This document shows positions 45,301 through 55,366 of a stretch of 64,000 bases of DNA, one piece after another. The stretch is from Agelas oroides (Eukaryota > Porifera > Demospongiae > Agelasida > Agelasidae): positions 684,220 to 748,219 of the forward strand of contig OX422189.1 of NCBI GenBank assembly GCA_949130485.1, written 5' to 3'. Each line of letters opens with the position of its first letter. Position 1 is the first letter of the stretch. Made by a program: the position numbers and the translations under genes. Under the pieces are notes generated by a model. That model saw only the letters and a list, made by a program, of their open reading frames with translations. It made no database searches and was not told where the DNA came from.

Positions 45301-48300
45301 CTGTGCCTCCCACCTAGCTACTGCAAGACAATGGTGGGTGATTAGCCGCTACTCAAACCATAACCTCCGACTTCTTGTGGTTTGATAATGGCCAAGATAT
45401 TTGCTGCATGTTGCAGTGATCTCTCCCCCCTCCTCTCCAGAGGAGGTCGGACATGGTTTGCTAATTGAAACAACTGAGGTCATCATTGGATATTGCAAGG
45501 TAGAAAGTTTTTAGCTTCTTCTATGTCTGGACCCAGCTATGAATCTTGATTTAAAAACTGGGGTCCTTCTCTGTAATAGTCCTGAGAGCTAGTCTGTTGA
45601 GATACGAAAATCAATTAGTGATGACATCGCCATTTTAATTAAATTAGTAAAGTTCAACCATGTCCAATCTCCTCTGCCTCCTCTCTGTATGTTGCAATAT
45701 GTTATGCTGACATTTACTAGAGAGAATCTGTGGACGTTTGCTGTTTAAATTTTGTCGTGATGTTTTAATGATACTGTCATCATCTTCCTCGACAAGCTTC
45801 CAGTCTTTCCATGAGCCCCTCCCTCCAATATTAAAGACCCTGGTTAGTCTCGTGCCCAGCCCGTGCATGCCTCCCGGTGAGAAATGGTCTGGTGAACCAA
45901 GTCAAATTTCTTCCAAAAAATGGTAAAGACCAATGAGATTGCGAGATCGGTAATTATTACACGTAGCACTTCCCTTACAGCGGTAAATTTTTTTGTCTCT
46001 ACTCGAGTATCCGTACCTTTTTGAGCGGGTTTGGCGTAAAATGGAACGTTGCTAGGTGACACTGTCGCAAAAGTGTGTGCTGGCCCAAGAAATCTGTCTT
46101 GGTTCACCAGACTGTTTCTCCTCGTGAGAGGGTGGGGTCTGGGGACGAGACTAGACCCTGGTTACCGGGCTATACAAAAGAAGTTCATGAAATGGTTAAC
46201 TCTTTCCACTTGATCAATTCCACCTTTTCAACTTCCCAATCCCCACATTGTTAACATTGACATACTGGGAATTGACAATGTAAGAAGTTGACACAGTGAA
46301 ATTGACACAGTGAAATCAATGAAAATGGAAGATACCCAAGGCTACATCTTGAAGGGGGATTGAGTTATCTTCCGATTACCTTTTAAGGTAACCTCAGACA
46401 GCACCAGTAGTAATGTTTGCACGTTTGTCATTCAATATACACAACACAGCTGAGCTGTTCTTGCATGGCGGTAACCGTGTGACATACAATGTAAAAACTA
46501 GATGGATCATTTAACCTTAGCTTACACTTTGATCCCTCACACCCCCTGGGAAATATACCTGCTTCAATTCATTATTAGTACGATTACCTTTTATGGTAAA
46601 ACTTGCCCTGGCAGCTGAAGTATTTTCGTTTGTTTGTACATCTGTCAATCGACATGACCACAAACATCTGCTGGGGAAGTCTAGTGTTAGGTTTCACGCC
46701 ACTGAGGAATTGGTAGCCTGTTAGTTTGGTATTTGACCAATGTTAGTGAAGATTAGTGCCAATAAGTGGGTGCCTATGGAATGTGAACATGTGGTAATTA
46801 GTTTAAGTAACCACTCATGATTTTGGTCACCTTAGTATCTGTTATGGGGCAGTTCTGGGAAAATATTATTCAGTCACGTATTTCGAGTGCATCACCAAGT
46901 TCAATGCGCTGTAGCGCTAAGCTTCTATTAAGGGGTAGGGCTCATACATGCTTCATAGACAAATCCATGCGTTTACAAAGCGCATATGAACGCTGCCTTT
47001 AATAGTAGCCTAGTGCTATAGTCCGTTGAGCTTGGTGCACTGATGCACTCAAAATATGTAATTCTATCCCCGCCCTACGGATACCCCTGAAAAGCGGACA
47101 TCTACAATATTGCGGACACTTCATTTGGTCCCAAATGCATTTACATAATTATGTTTGTGTACAATCAAACCCCCTGAAATGCGGAACCCCCCGTATTCCA
47201 TAAAGCGGACAGTTTCCCCAGTCCCAACAGTACCTGAACTATAATCCAGACACATTGTCTACCGCTTTCATAAAATTGTGCGCCACATTCAGTGGATTCA
47301 AAGACCGGGCATTATATTAACATTGTCGCTCATCGTCCCAACTTTTCTCAACCTCGTACGGCAATGGAGAGGTCCGAAAACGCGGCCTCGTTGTGCTCAA
47401 CAGCCCGAGTACACATTACCACACCCACCTGCTGGAAGCCTTTGAAATACGAATACCTCCATATTACGGACACACAGCGGTGGTCCCAGTTCCAGTGTAT
47501 TTGGTTTCTACCCAAGACTTTCACTATGAAACCGTTAACAGTAAGTGTGAAAAAAAAGGTCTAACATACTTTGTAGTCATTGTACCTGTCCTCATCGACT
47601 AGCTCCTGACTTGTCATGTGATCTGTCATGTGACTCAATAACAAGGAAGAAAAACTTGTCTACCTAAGAGAGAGGAGTCATTGACATAATTTACACAGTA
47701 GAATCTCCCAGGCCTTCCCTCTCCTGTGTTAGCTTGCTGCAAGATCAAATATGGATGGTGGAAAGGACGAGGCTAAGCCGTGAATATCCTTCTTCATTCT
47801 TGGCATATTTAGCAGGTTGCATGGTTACGCTGTGCCTCTCAGCTGCTTGGACGTGAGTGTTTGTTTATTGTGTCAACATGATCCAATGCTGATAGTATTA
47901 CCGACATGCTCAGTACCCATTCCTTAGCTCCGCAACCTTATATGGAAAAACCCAGCTCTCTTGTGGTATCATAGCTGAAGCTATACTAGATCCCATAGTA
48001 CATGCTGTTGCTACCTTGGAATGTGTCTGATGGTGCCCAAACCACCAGCCACCCCGTTGTGTTGCTGGGTAAACTATTAGTTGTCTGCTACCATGGTACC
48101 CTGTGAATGGCAGCTGGTTTGGTGAGGAGGTTGGGGAATTCCCCCGCTGTTTCTTGCCGGTAGTGTCCATATACTTGTGCACTTACCCAGACCCTCACCA
48201 GAAGCAGAAGCTAGGTGAGGCCCTCACCCAGCTTCATCAGTGCAGCTTGTTCTGTCTAGCCAGTGGGACACTTCTGATCACTCCCCTCCCTCCTTTCTCT

Positions 48301-51300
48301 CCCCTCCCTCCCCCCTCCCTCCCCCCTCCCTCCCTCTTATGGTGACAGAAATGTTCTTGCAGTGTGATGTAAAAATACCGGTATCATGGCAGCTCTAATA
48401 ATGGAAGTATCAGTTTCAGACATTTAGCATTTATTGTAATTTCAACCATGCAGCTAGCCACTTGAAGAACGAAGTGGGGAACTAACGGTAACGAGAGCAG
48501 TGCATACCAACCCTGGAAGTTATGGACAAAGAATGAAATCAGCAACTGGGAGCATACTTATCCAAGGCTTCAATTTGTCATTAACACAAACTACTTCAGA
48601 GGATGGGGAACTACCAGCTAACCCTCCCACAAAGGAAAACATTGTTTGTTATGGAAACATTGTTTACAGTAGTTTGGTAACTTTGTTGGCACGTAAACAA
48701 ACAAGACACGATCCTTGTATCATTAAGAAAAAGTCAAGTCCACAGAATGGCAGTGTGAGTCACAAGGTAGGTGCACTATCAAGAATGTGGCACCGTTCAT
48801 GGGATCTAACCTCGTTCCCAGGCTCCTGTGTTCTGGAATGTGAACAGGGCAATTGTGAAGGCCAGGAGAGCCTGGTATCTCTTCTCATATGAGTGACATC
48901 AAAAGGTATAGAATGACCTTGATTGTGTGGGGCTCAGAACAGCACAAAGAGCGAAGGTACCAGGCAGCCTATCTAGCTAGCAGGGGAGGGGAGTTAACTG
49001 TCATACACACTCAAGCGCTGAATGTGTAGTCGGTTGCGCAACATGTAAAAACGTTGCCTTTTTTGTTTAAAATTCTGGCCCTATGCCGATGTTCACGTGA
49101 AAAAAGACGACAGGTATCTCATTTTCACGATCACATTCTGGAGTTAGGGAGCCTGGGAATGAGGTAGTCTCGGAACCAGACCCTCGAAAAATCGAAAAGG
49201 AGGGTCTGGTAAATCGGCTGGGGTGGAAGTGTACACTGCGGAATGTTAGGAATTTTATTAATTGCTGAACCTTCCGTAGCCAGTAGAGCTTTCGGCTGAA
49301 CCAGATACTCGCAAAAGCGTTCTAATCTTTCCCGCTTGGTGTTTACAGCTTTCTAAAATGAAGCAAAAAGCGAAGACGGCTCTCGTGCGGTTAGCATTCC
49401 AATAAACGCACATCAGAATGTTAATCAAAAGCCAATCGGAAGTGCGCCTGCATACCGGGCGCAGTGTACACTTCCACCCCATCCGAAATACCAGACCCTC
49501 CTTTTCAATTTTTCGAGGGTCTGGTTCCGAGACTAGGAATGAGGCTGCCTGGAGTCTACATCCGCCTGCTCTAGTGCGTCACAGATACCTGTTGGCACCC
49601 AGTCCAGTTTCCACCAAAACTAAGCACACTGTCTTCCCATGTCCCCCCTAATTTACTAGCCTATGGCTATTTTGGTATCCTATAAGTATTGGATATACTA
49701 CCTACACTCTGAGTATAAACGGAGATATAGTCCTCGTATAGGTAGTATATCATCCATACCACATTGAGACAGTAAACTATAACTCAGTTTTGTGTAAACT
49801 ATTGTGTATATCATGCAAGTTTTGTGCAAACTACAATTTTTATGTAACAGGAGTATTGTGACCTGTTATACTCTGCTGTGTTCATCCAATGAAATACTTA
49901 GAAAGTGATGTAATCACACGTACGTATATGATACCATACACATGTGAGAACTTTACGAACATCCATATCACAGTGGCTCTGTAGTGGTGGTATGAATTAC
50001 ATAGTAATATATAATTATCACCATAGTACCAAGCTATACACGAGTTTGTTGCCGTCTGTATTGTTACGAGTGCGCAGCATGAGTAACAATGCCAACGGCA
50101 ACAAACGTGTGATGTTTTTTCCGGTATAGCTTGGTACTATGGTGATAATGATTTTATCATACGAACCTTCGATTTCATTGCATGTTCAGACGCAGCGCAC
50201 GTGACTTGTAGTACCTGATACGGATTCTCGCGTGACTTGTAGTACCTGATACGGATTCTCGCGTGACTTGTAGTACTGATACGGATTCTCGCGTGACTTG
50301 TAGTAAAAAATACGGCTTTTTATAAACTGCGTGCAGCTGCAAGGGTTCCCCATTGACTCCCATACATTAGCGTGAGTTAGACGTATGATAATTATCATTA
50401 TTGTTAGCCATGCTGCAAATGTCGTGAAGAATGAGGTGGGAGCCAGTCAGTAATGAGAGCAATAAATGCCAACGCTGGAAGTTATTTGTGAAGAACCAAA
50501 TCTGGAAACCTGAACATACTTATCCAGGGCTTGCCAATTAGTTGAATCAATGCTAATACAAGTGGAAAATTGCTGGAATGTCAGCGATTTATAGGATGGG
50601 GAACTACCAACTAATGACCGCCTGCCTCTCACAAAGGTTTGTTATGGAAATATTGCTCACAATGGTTTGGTAACTTTGCTGGCGGGTAGACAAATTTGCT
50701 GACACGATACGTCCATATCATATCAAATTTTTTTGCATGTGCCTTCTAAACAATGTATCAAGAAGGGTAAAGGAAAAACTGGGGGAGTATTTGTGATGGG
50801 GCATTTTTATAGCCTCTGATGCTACTTTGCAATGCACACTTTGCATTCCTGGAAACCTGTATCTTGTAAGGTACCAGTACGTCATTGCGTGATCAAAATG
50901 ACATGTATGAAATTGTTGGAATTGCTTGTACAGACTAAACAAGAAGCAGGCTGGAATTTCAGCAATTCATAAGATAGGGCAGCAACTAATTAGCACATTC
51001 CTCTCACAAAGAAAACACGTAAATATTATTCGTTTTGGAAACTTTGTTGGTGGGTAGACATATTTGCTGACACTATGCAATAAATCAAATTTCTGCACAT
51101 TCCAGCAAAACAATATTTCCAAATGGGTGAAGATAAATTGGTATAAAAGTATTTGTGATGGGCATTTTTATAGCTTCTGATTCTACCTTGCAATGCACAC
51201 TTGACCTGTATCTTGCAAGGTACCAGTACGTTCTTTCCAATTAAGGGATCAAAATGAAATGTTTGAAATTGTCGGAATTATTTGCGCATTGACTGTGTGA

Positions 51301-54300
51301 AGGCTGAGCAAGATTGTAGATCCAACACGTGTACGTAGCACAGGACACACGCCAGCAGGTAGCCTCGTTCTAGCAACTAGTCAGAGGTAGGTAGTGTTGT
51401 ACCCCGGACAATAGCCTCCCACGCACTGTTTCGTAAACATTCCAGAACAACCCCAGCCCGACCCTTATACCTTACCCTTGTTTCCAAAATGGCAAAGCTG
51501 TATGAATCTGGTCAAAGAATTGTATGTCGCCACGCTCCTCCCCAGCTTTTGAAACATACCGTTTACGTACTGTACTGTTGGGAGGAGTCTGGGAATGAGG
51601 CTAAGTATCTAACAAAAGCTGGTAAGGAGTCTGGGAACGAGGCTACACCTGGAGAAGCTACCAAACCCCAATCAAGGAAAGGATAGAAGTCCTCATTCCT
51701 AAATCTTCCCCACCATCTAGTTTTTGATCACTTCGGCATAGTAAAGCCACTTGACAACCGAGAAACCCACTGTGTTTTTCCTTAGCAACAAGGTGCTACC
51801 ATTGCCCCAGCACATTCCTTCATTCCTGATTAAAGGAAGCAACACACAAGAAGCTGCTGTTTGTGGGTTCAGTTTTGGTGGACAGTTACACCACAGTCTT
51901 GTGCCTCCATCTGTTGTTGATGTGCTCAAATTCCACTTGATCTATCTCTTGGCTTCTTCTTACCTTTGTGTGTGTGCTGTGGTGCATATGTGTGTGTGTG
52001 TTCGTGCCTGTGTGTGTCAGCGTAAGTGTAGTGCCAACATCCTGCCCCACTAAGGCAGTTGGCTTCCCTGTTGAATTGTGTTAGTGAGCCATTGTTGTCC
52101 TACATGCAAGTTTAGACTCACTCTGATAAAGATTATTTGCAGGGAGTGAGCCGTGGAATGTTGCTAGTCGGCTCAGACAAAGCATTGTATGACCAGTTAT
52201 TGTGGCAGCCACATGAAATTCATTATCATGATAAATGTGACCTTTCTGATGTTCAACAGGTGATTCCAGGCGGCCCTTCCCTCAGGACAGAGAAATGAGG
52301 TCGGGATTTCTAGGCCAGTTGACCTCACCCATGATGGGAGAAGAGAGCAAAGCACCGGCTGAAAAGATGTCTGTTAATGGTGCCCAGTCTTCAGGCTCAA
52401 GAGGTAGAGAAATACTCTAGCATAGTCCTGCATTGCGTATCTGTTCTCGCTGGCGTAAGTGTAGCCTTGTACCTAGGTCTTATCGCAACAGCATTTGTTT
52501 TTTACCAGCAATAAAACTCACCATGTGCAGTGATGTATTTGGACATGTGGAGAACGTATAGCACATCTCAAAAAATTGTCTTTCGGGGTTAACTTAGAGA
52601 AGGCCTTGTACGAGACTACTCTGACTGTACTCGTCACTGGGCTTCTTTCTTGTCACTGCTTAGGTAGCCATACTTGCAGTCACACATCAACCATTACATA
52701 ATAATCTTAATTTGTGCGTGAGATTTCTTCTGTCATAGCATTTTTGAGGGTGCCGTGTGAAGATGTTTTCATTTTTCACTAAGTGTACATCATATGTTCT
52801 ATTGATGTAGACTGTGCATGGTTAATTTCAATCTTGTACACTTTATCAATGTTTTTGTCTTTTGTAAATTTGGCAATTTATCTGCGTGCATGGCTTGCCC
52901 TGGGACACAAAACAGAACCTATGTACAATAAAGATGGTTTGCATGGGCATCTTTCCTCTTCAGATGCCTGATTTCTGTCTGTCGTAGCATTTTTGTGGGA
53001 TGATGTTTTCATTTCTGCCTAAGTGTACATCGATTGATGTAGATTGTGCGTGGTTAATACACTTCATTGTCTTTGGTAAACTTGTCAATTTGTCTGTATG
53101 CATGGCTAGCTCTGGTGCATGCTTTGGAAAACAAAACCTAGCAGTTTTAATGATTGCACAATAAAGATGGTATGCATGATTTACAAAAGTCAACGACATC
53201 CTTCCTCTTCGACGCCTACGTAGCTGTGAATTGGAAGGGCTTCCGTGGTGCAAACCGCAAGAATGTTTCGCGCCACTTAAGCACTTTTGCCGACAAAAGA
53301 TGAATGCAATTTATGCGTCGCGACACGCGTCTGCTTATGGATTCGTCAGCTTATAAAAGCGCAGACGGTTCAGCCGACACATCATATTGCGAATAAGTCG
53401 CCAAAAGCGGGAAATTTGCAAGCAGTAAAGCAAGCTCCACTCAAGATTGGTATCAGCGATGAAACAACTGGATTCAGCGACAGTGAAAAAGTACGCCAAA
53501 GTAGCGTACACGCGATTCGACATGTGTGTGAGCACACTTTTCTCTCCGTTTGCCGGCGTGCTGTACACGGTCCAAGCATTTGAGAAGACCCCTGAAAAAC
53601 CATCTCGCCCAAGCAGCCGAGCAAGCAACAGCTCGGGTTCGTCGAACTAACACGAGCCATTCCAGCACCTCTGGATCTTATGTCTTCTCTTTCACGAGTC
53701 GTGAGCAAGCCATTATCTCTCATGTTCCTTCCCTTGCATCTTTCGTGAGCAGACCAGACCGCTGTCGGTGACACAGTATGGCTGATGCTTTAGCTATGTG
53801 GAAACTGCGCAAATATAACAGCTTTCGTCCAAGAAAAGAGATGCGGCGTGAACTTTTATGCAGAGTGCGTTCGTAGCTACAAGTTTTGCTGTCATTCATT
53901 CGTTGCTGTCACATTTGGTTGCAGCGGTGGAGTTGATTGTTGTCAGGAATCTTATACGAGTATGTGACTGAAAAACTGTATTCTAATCTCGACTCCATCT
54001 CTTACTTACTTTTTTCTTTGTATTCAGTTGTCATTGTGCTACCCCACTATCTAAACATTTCAGAAGCTGTTTGTAACTGTTCATACCACAATCAACATGC
54101 CAAAATATTTTTATGTATTTGACTCAGCAACGTGTCAATTAATGATACTTTTGTTTAATTAAAGAAAAAGTTGTCAACCTGTTCAGACAGTAATTTGCAT
54201 GCCAAAATGTTTGTAAACTTGACTTAGCAAAGTGTCAATTAGAGACACTGTTGTCTGATGGTTAGGTGAGAACTGTTCACAGCAGCAGGTACATCAAAGC

Positions 54301-55276
54301 TTACAAGCTCTGTTTCACCCTTTAACAGGTGTGAATCAGAACAAGCAAGAAGCTGTGCCAAGCAGCCAAGGGTTTCATTCTCGCCACTCTGGAGCACAAG
54401 GCTTCTCTGGCATGGTAGGCCTGACAATCTTGTGTGCAAGACTGTATCATGTTTGCGTCACCAATGGTAGTGACAATAAGAACTAGCTTGAAACACTCCG
54501 TCACAAATCCACATTGTAGTCACCACATGGTGACCTTTGAACACCTGATTTCAACTTGTTTGTGAATTGTTAGTCTCAGCAAAGATCTTGGAATGCAGTG
54601 GCCAACAATACGCAGTGAAATTCACTTGTGTTGAAGAAAGTTCAACTCTCTGTTTTGCACAGAAGTGAACAAGCCTTCCCAGTCTTTCCCACCATCCAGG
54701 TTTTTGTTTTGCAATACTGCAAGTGATCAAACACTGGACGGCGGGAATGGCTTAGGAACAAAGCTACAGTATATGTAGGTACATGTGTAGTAGAGTTTTT
54801 ACTACCTACATGCACGTGTACATATGCTGTTGTACAATTTGTTGTACATGATATCTACCTTGAGTATTAGTAGAAAGCCGCCTAACGTGACAATGTACGC
54901 AAAAGTTACATTACTTTTGTGCTGAATCTACAATTGCATAAGTGCCTTCACCACTTTTTTCCGTTAGCTTTTACACAGTGTCTGGAAATTATTGTAAGGG
55001 GGTACAATAAAGACATGTTGATGCTGTGAGACGAAATAGAGGAAAGTGAAAAGGAGTTACCAGGAGTCAAACCAGCGAAGTAGAAGCAAGTGAAAGTCCA
55101 CCAGATTTTGATTTCTGGCAAATGCTTGCTTTTCACATTCCTCTCATTTCACTGTGTCTGTCTGGCCACATTCTAAGCAAAGGGTGTGATGTTGTTTTTG
55201 TGTTTTGTTGCAGGTTTTTGGAGAAGCGGAGACCATGTCGGAAGATTCATCTTCCTCCTCAGATGAAGGAACATAA
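39348..55276 (+). CDS. MED4: Mediator complex subunit 4
   Basis: Nine exons: 39348-39415, 39771-39849, 41230-41284, 41624-41739, 42248-42305, 43483-43569, 52260-52403, 54329-54414, 55214-55276 (TAA). Sum 756 nt, 251 residues (human 270). The core is a predicted coiled coil (about residues 45-120: LDKLIMRDKEIQQLTE, ELERRAQEIRELQSRLQDAE, YHGKQKLESIKQANA). Then come the family signature SPEELIHYSHRIS and SDSRRPFPQDREMRSGFLG. The protein ends in an acidic serine tract MSEDSSSSSDEGT, as in other MED4 proteins. Family knowledge: middle-module subunit of Mediator, nuclear, bridging activators and RNA polymerase II. The exon 2 donor is the weak GTCAGT. Intron 6 is 8.7 kb and filled with transposon relics. 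The stop lies 90 bp before the aldo-keto reductase ATG. Confidence 0.93.
39884..40286. mobile_element. Diverged Mutator-like MITE in MED4 intron 2
   Basis: Arms TAGCCTCGTTCCCAGGCC and GCCTGAGAACAAAGCTA; internal matches to 27446-27875. It starts 34 bp after the exon 2 donor. No target duplication detected. Confidence 0.7.
40422..40791 (+). repeat. Direct repeats flanking the tRNA-like element
   Basis: TTAAATAACTGAGCCTGCGC (40422) and TTAAATAACTGAGCCTATGC (40744) begin roughly 45-bp near-repeats that each end in GCCGCACCCCCC, on either side of the tRNA-like sequence. Confidence 0.7.
40551..40627 (+). other. tRNA-like sequence (SINE head) with intact Pol III boxes
   Basis: The 7-bp acceptor pair GTGACTC/GAGTCAC, an A box TAGCTCAGTTGG and a B box GGTTCGAGTCC all match consensus. 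The anticodon-type arm TGGCA/TGCCA encloses GGCCATT, which lacks the invariant T33, and there is excess sequence before the 3' acceptor strand. I therefore read it as tRNA-derived rather than a working tRNA. A pyrimidine-rich tail follows. Confidence 0.6.
41300..41612. repeat. Pyrimidine-rich MED4 intron 3
   Basis: C/T low-complexity with CTTACCTTCCC-type units. It provides the polypyrimidine tract for exon 4. Confidence 0.85.
41775..42150. repeat. Purine-rich MED4 intron 4
   Basis: G/A low-complexity (GGAGGGAAGGAGAGGG types), the opposite strand bias to intron 3. Confidence 0.85.
42330..42840. repeat. About 50-bp minisatellite in MED4 intron 5
   Basis: Units contain GGGGCTCATAAGAGCTTGT, GAGGTAGAGCTGATATTGGG or GGAAGCTTGAGCTAATATTG. 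About nine copies in two variant classes. Confidence 0.85.
43131..43430. mobile_element. Third-subfamily MITE, right end damaged
   Basis: Starts TAGTCTCATGCCCAGCCCAC and runs to GGTGGGGTCTGGGGACGA, missing the final GACTA. It lies just before MED4 exon 6. Confidence 0.7.
43583..43880. repeat. About 56-bp minisatellite in MED4 intron 6
   Basis: Units of GTTACTCTGTGTAACGTTGT, GCATAATGTGTTACCCTGTG and TTAGTCTGATGCT, about five copies with deletions. Confidence 0.85.
44597..44962. mobile_element. Mutator-like MITE, 366 bp
   Basis: Ends TAGCCTCGTTCCAGGCTCC and GGAGCCTGGGAACGAGGCTA. The exact 9-bp duplication TCTCAAGCT lies at 44588-44596 and 44963-44971. Interior matches 30976-31351. Confidence 0.88.
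45845..46153. mobile_element. Mutator-like MITE, third subfamily, 309 bp
   Basis: Ends TAGTCTCGTGCCCAGCCC and GGGGTCTGGGGACGAGACTA. The exact 9-bp duplication GACCCTGGT lies at 45836-45844 and 46154-46162. Confidence 0.88.
46200..48800. other. MED4 intron 6 middle, dispersed repeat fragments
   Basis: Fragments such as GGATACCCCTGAAAAGCGGA (47087), AAATGCGGAACCCCCCGTAT (47177) and a MITE relic (47690-47775) are present. No exon recognised. Confidence 0.35.
48807..49547. mobile_element. Mutator-like MITE interrupted by a second MITE
   Basis: The left arm TAACCTCGTTCCCAGGCTCC and right arm GGAGCCTGGGAATGAGGCTG belong to the 30976 subfamily. The right arm is split by the insertion at 49165-49535. 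Confidence 0.8.
49165..49535. mobile_element. Nested Mutator-like MITE, second subfamily, 371 bp
   Basis: Ends TAGTCTCGGAACCAGACCCTC and GAGGGTCTGGTTCCGAGACTA. The exact 9-bp duplication GGAATGAGG (49156-49164 and 49536-49544) is made from the host MITE's own terminal sequence. Confidence 0.9.
50014..50149. mobile_element. 136-nt foldback hairpin
   Basis: ATTATCACCATAGTACCAAG with CTATAC pairs with GTATAG and CTTGGTACTATGGTGATAAT. Inner ACGAGTTTGTTGCCGT pairs with ACGGCAACAAACGTGT. The apex holds GTGCGCAGCA. Confidence 0.75.
50195..50312. repeat. 31-bp tandem repeat
   Basis: Four units of GTGACTTGTAGTACCTGATA followed by CGGATTCTCGC. Confidence 0.9.
52723..53180 (+). repeat. Direct duplication of about 210 bp in MED4 intron 7
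   Basis: Both copies (about 52723-52940 and 52966-53175) share GTAGCATTTTTG/ATAGCATTTTTG, GATGTTTTCATTT, CTAAGTGTACATC, GTGGTTAAT/ATGGTTAAT and CAATAAAGATGGT, in the same order. Confidence 0.7.
53330..53650 (+). other. CpG-rich island with TATA and small open frames in MED4 intron 7
   Basis: CTTATAAAAGCGC (53350) precedes CpG-containing DNA with overlapping frames. One of 67 codons (53447-53650) reads TVKKYAKVAYTRFDM and ends in a Ser-rich tail. Not recognised. Possibly a nested small gene, a retroposed fragment or an alternative exon. Confidence 0.25.
54672..54766. mobile_element. Short Mutator-like MITE relic
   Basis: CTTCCCAGTCTTTCCCACC and GGCGGGAATGGCTTAGGAAC face each other over a short centre with CAAGTGATCAAACACTGGAC. 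Target duplication lost. Confidence 0.5.
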
Positions 55277-55366
55277 TAGATAACATTTCTCACCAGCACA
55301 TCACTGTATATACCAAAATCAATGATGTAATGATTACATGTGAACTTTGACCTCAGTATTATAAAG

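Larger units (their letters stand above)
48455..51260. repeat. Three diverged copies of a roughly 300-bp sequence
   Basis: Blocks near 48500-48700, 50450-50720 and 50945-51260 share AACCCTGGAAGTTAT/AACGCTGGAAGTTAT, GATGGGGAACTACCA, CTCACAAAG and TTTGGTAACTTTG. The last two also share TATTTGTGATGGG and CTTGCAAGGTACCAGTACGT-like blocks. Confidence 0.55.
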
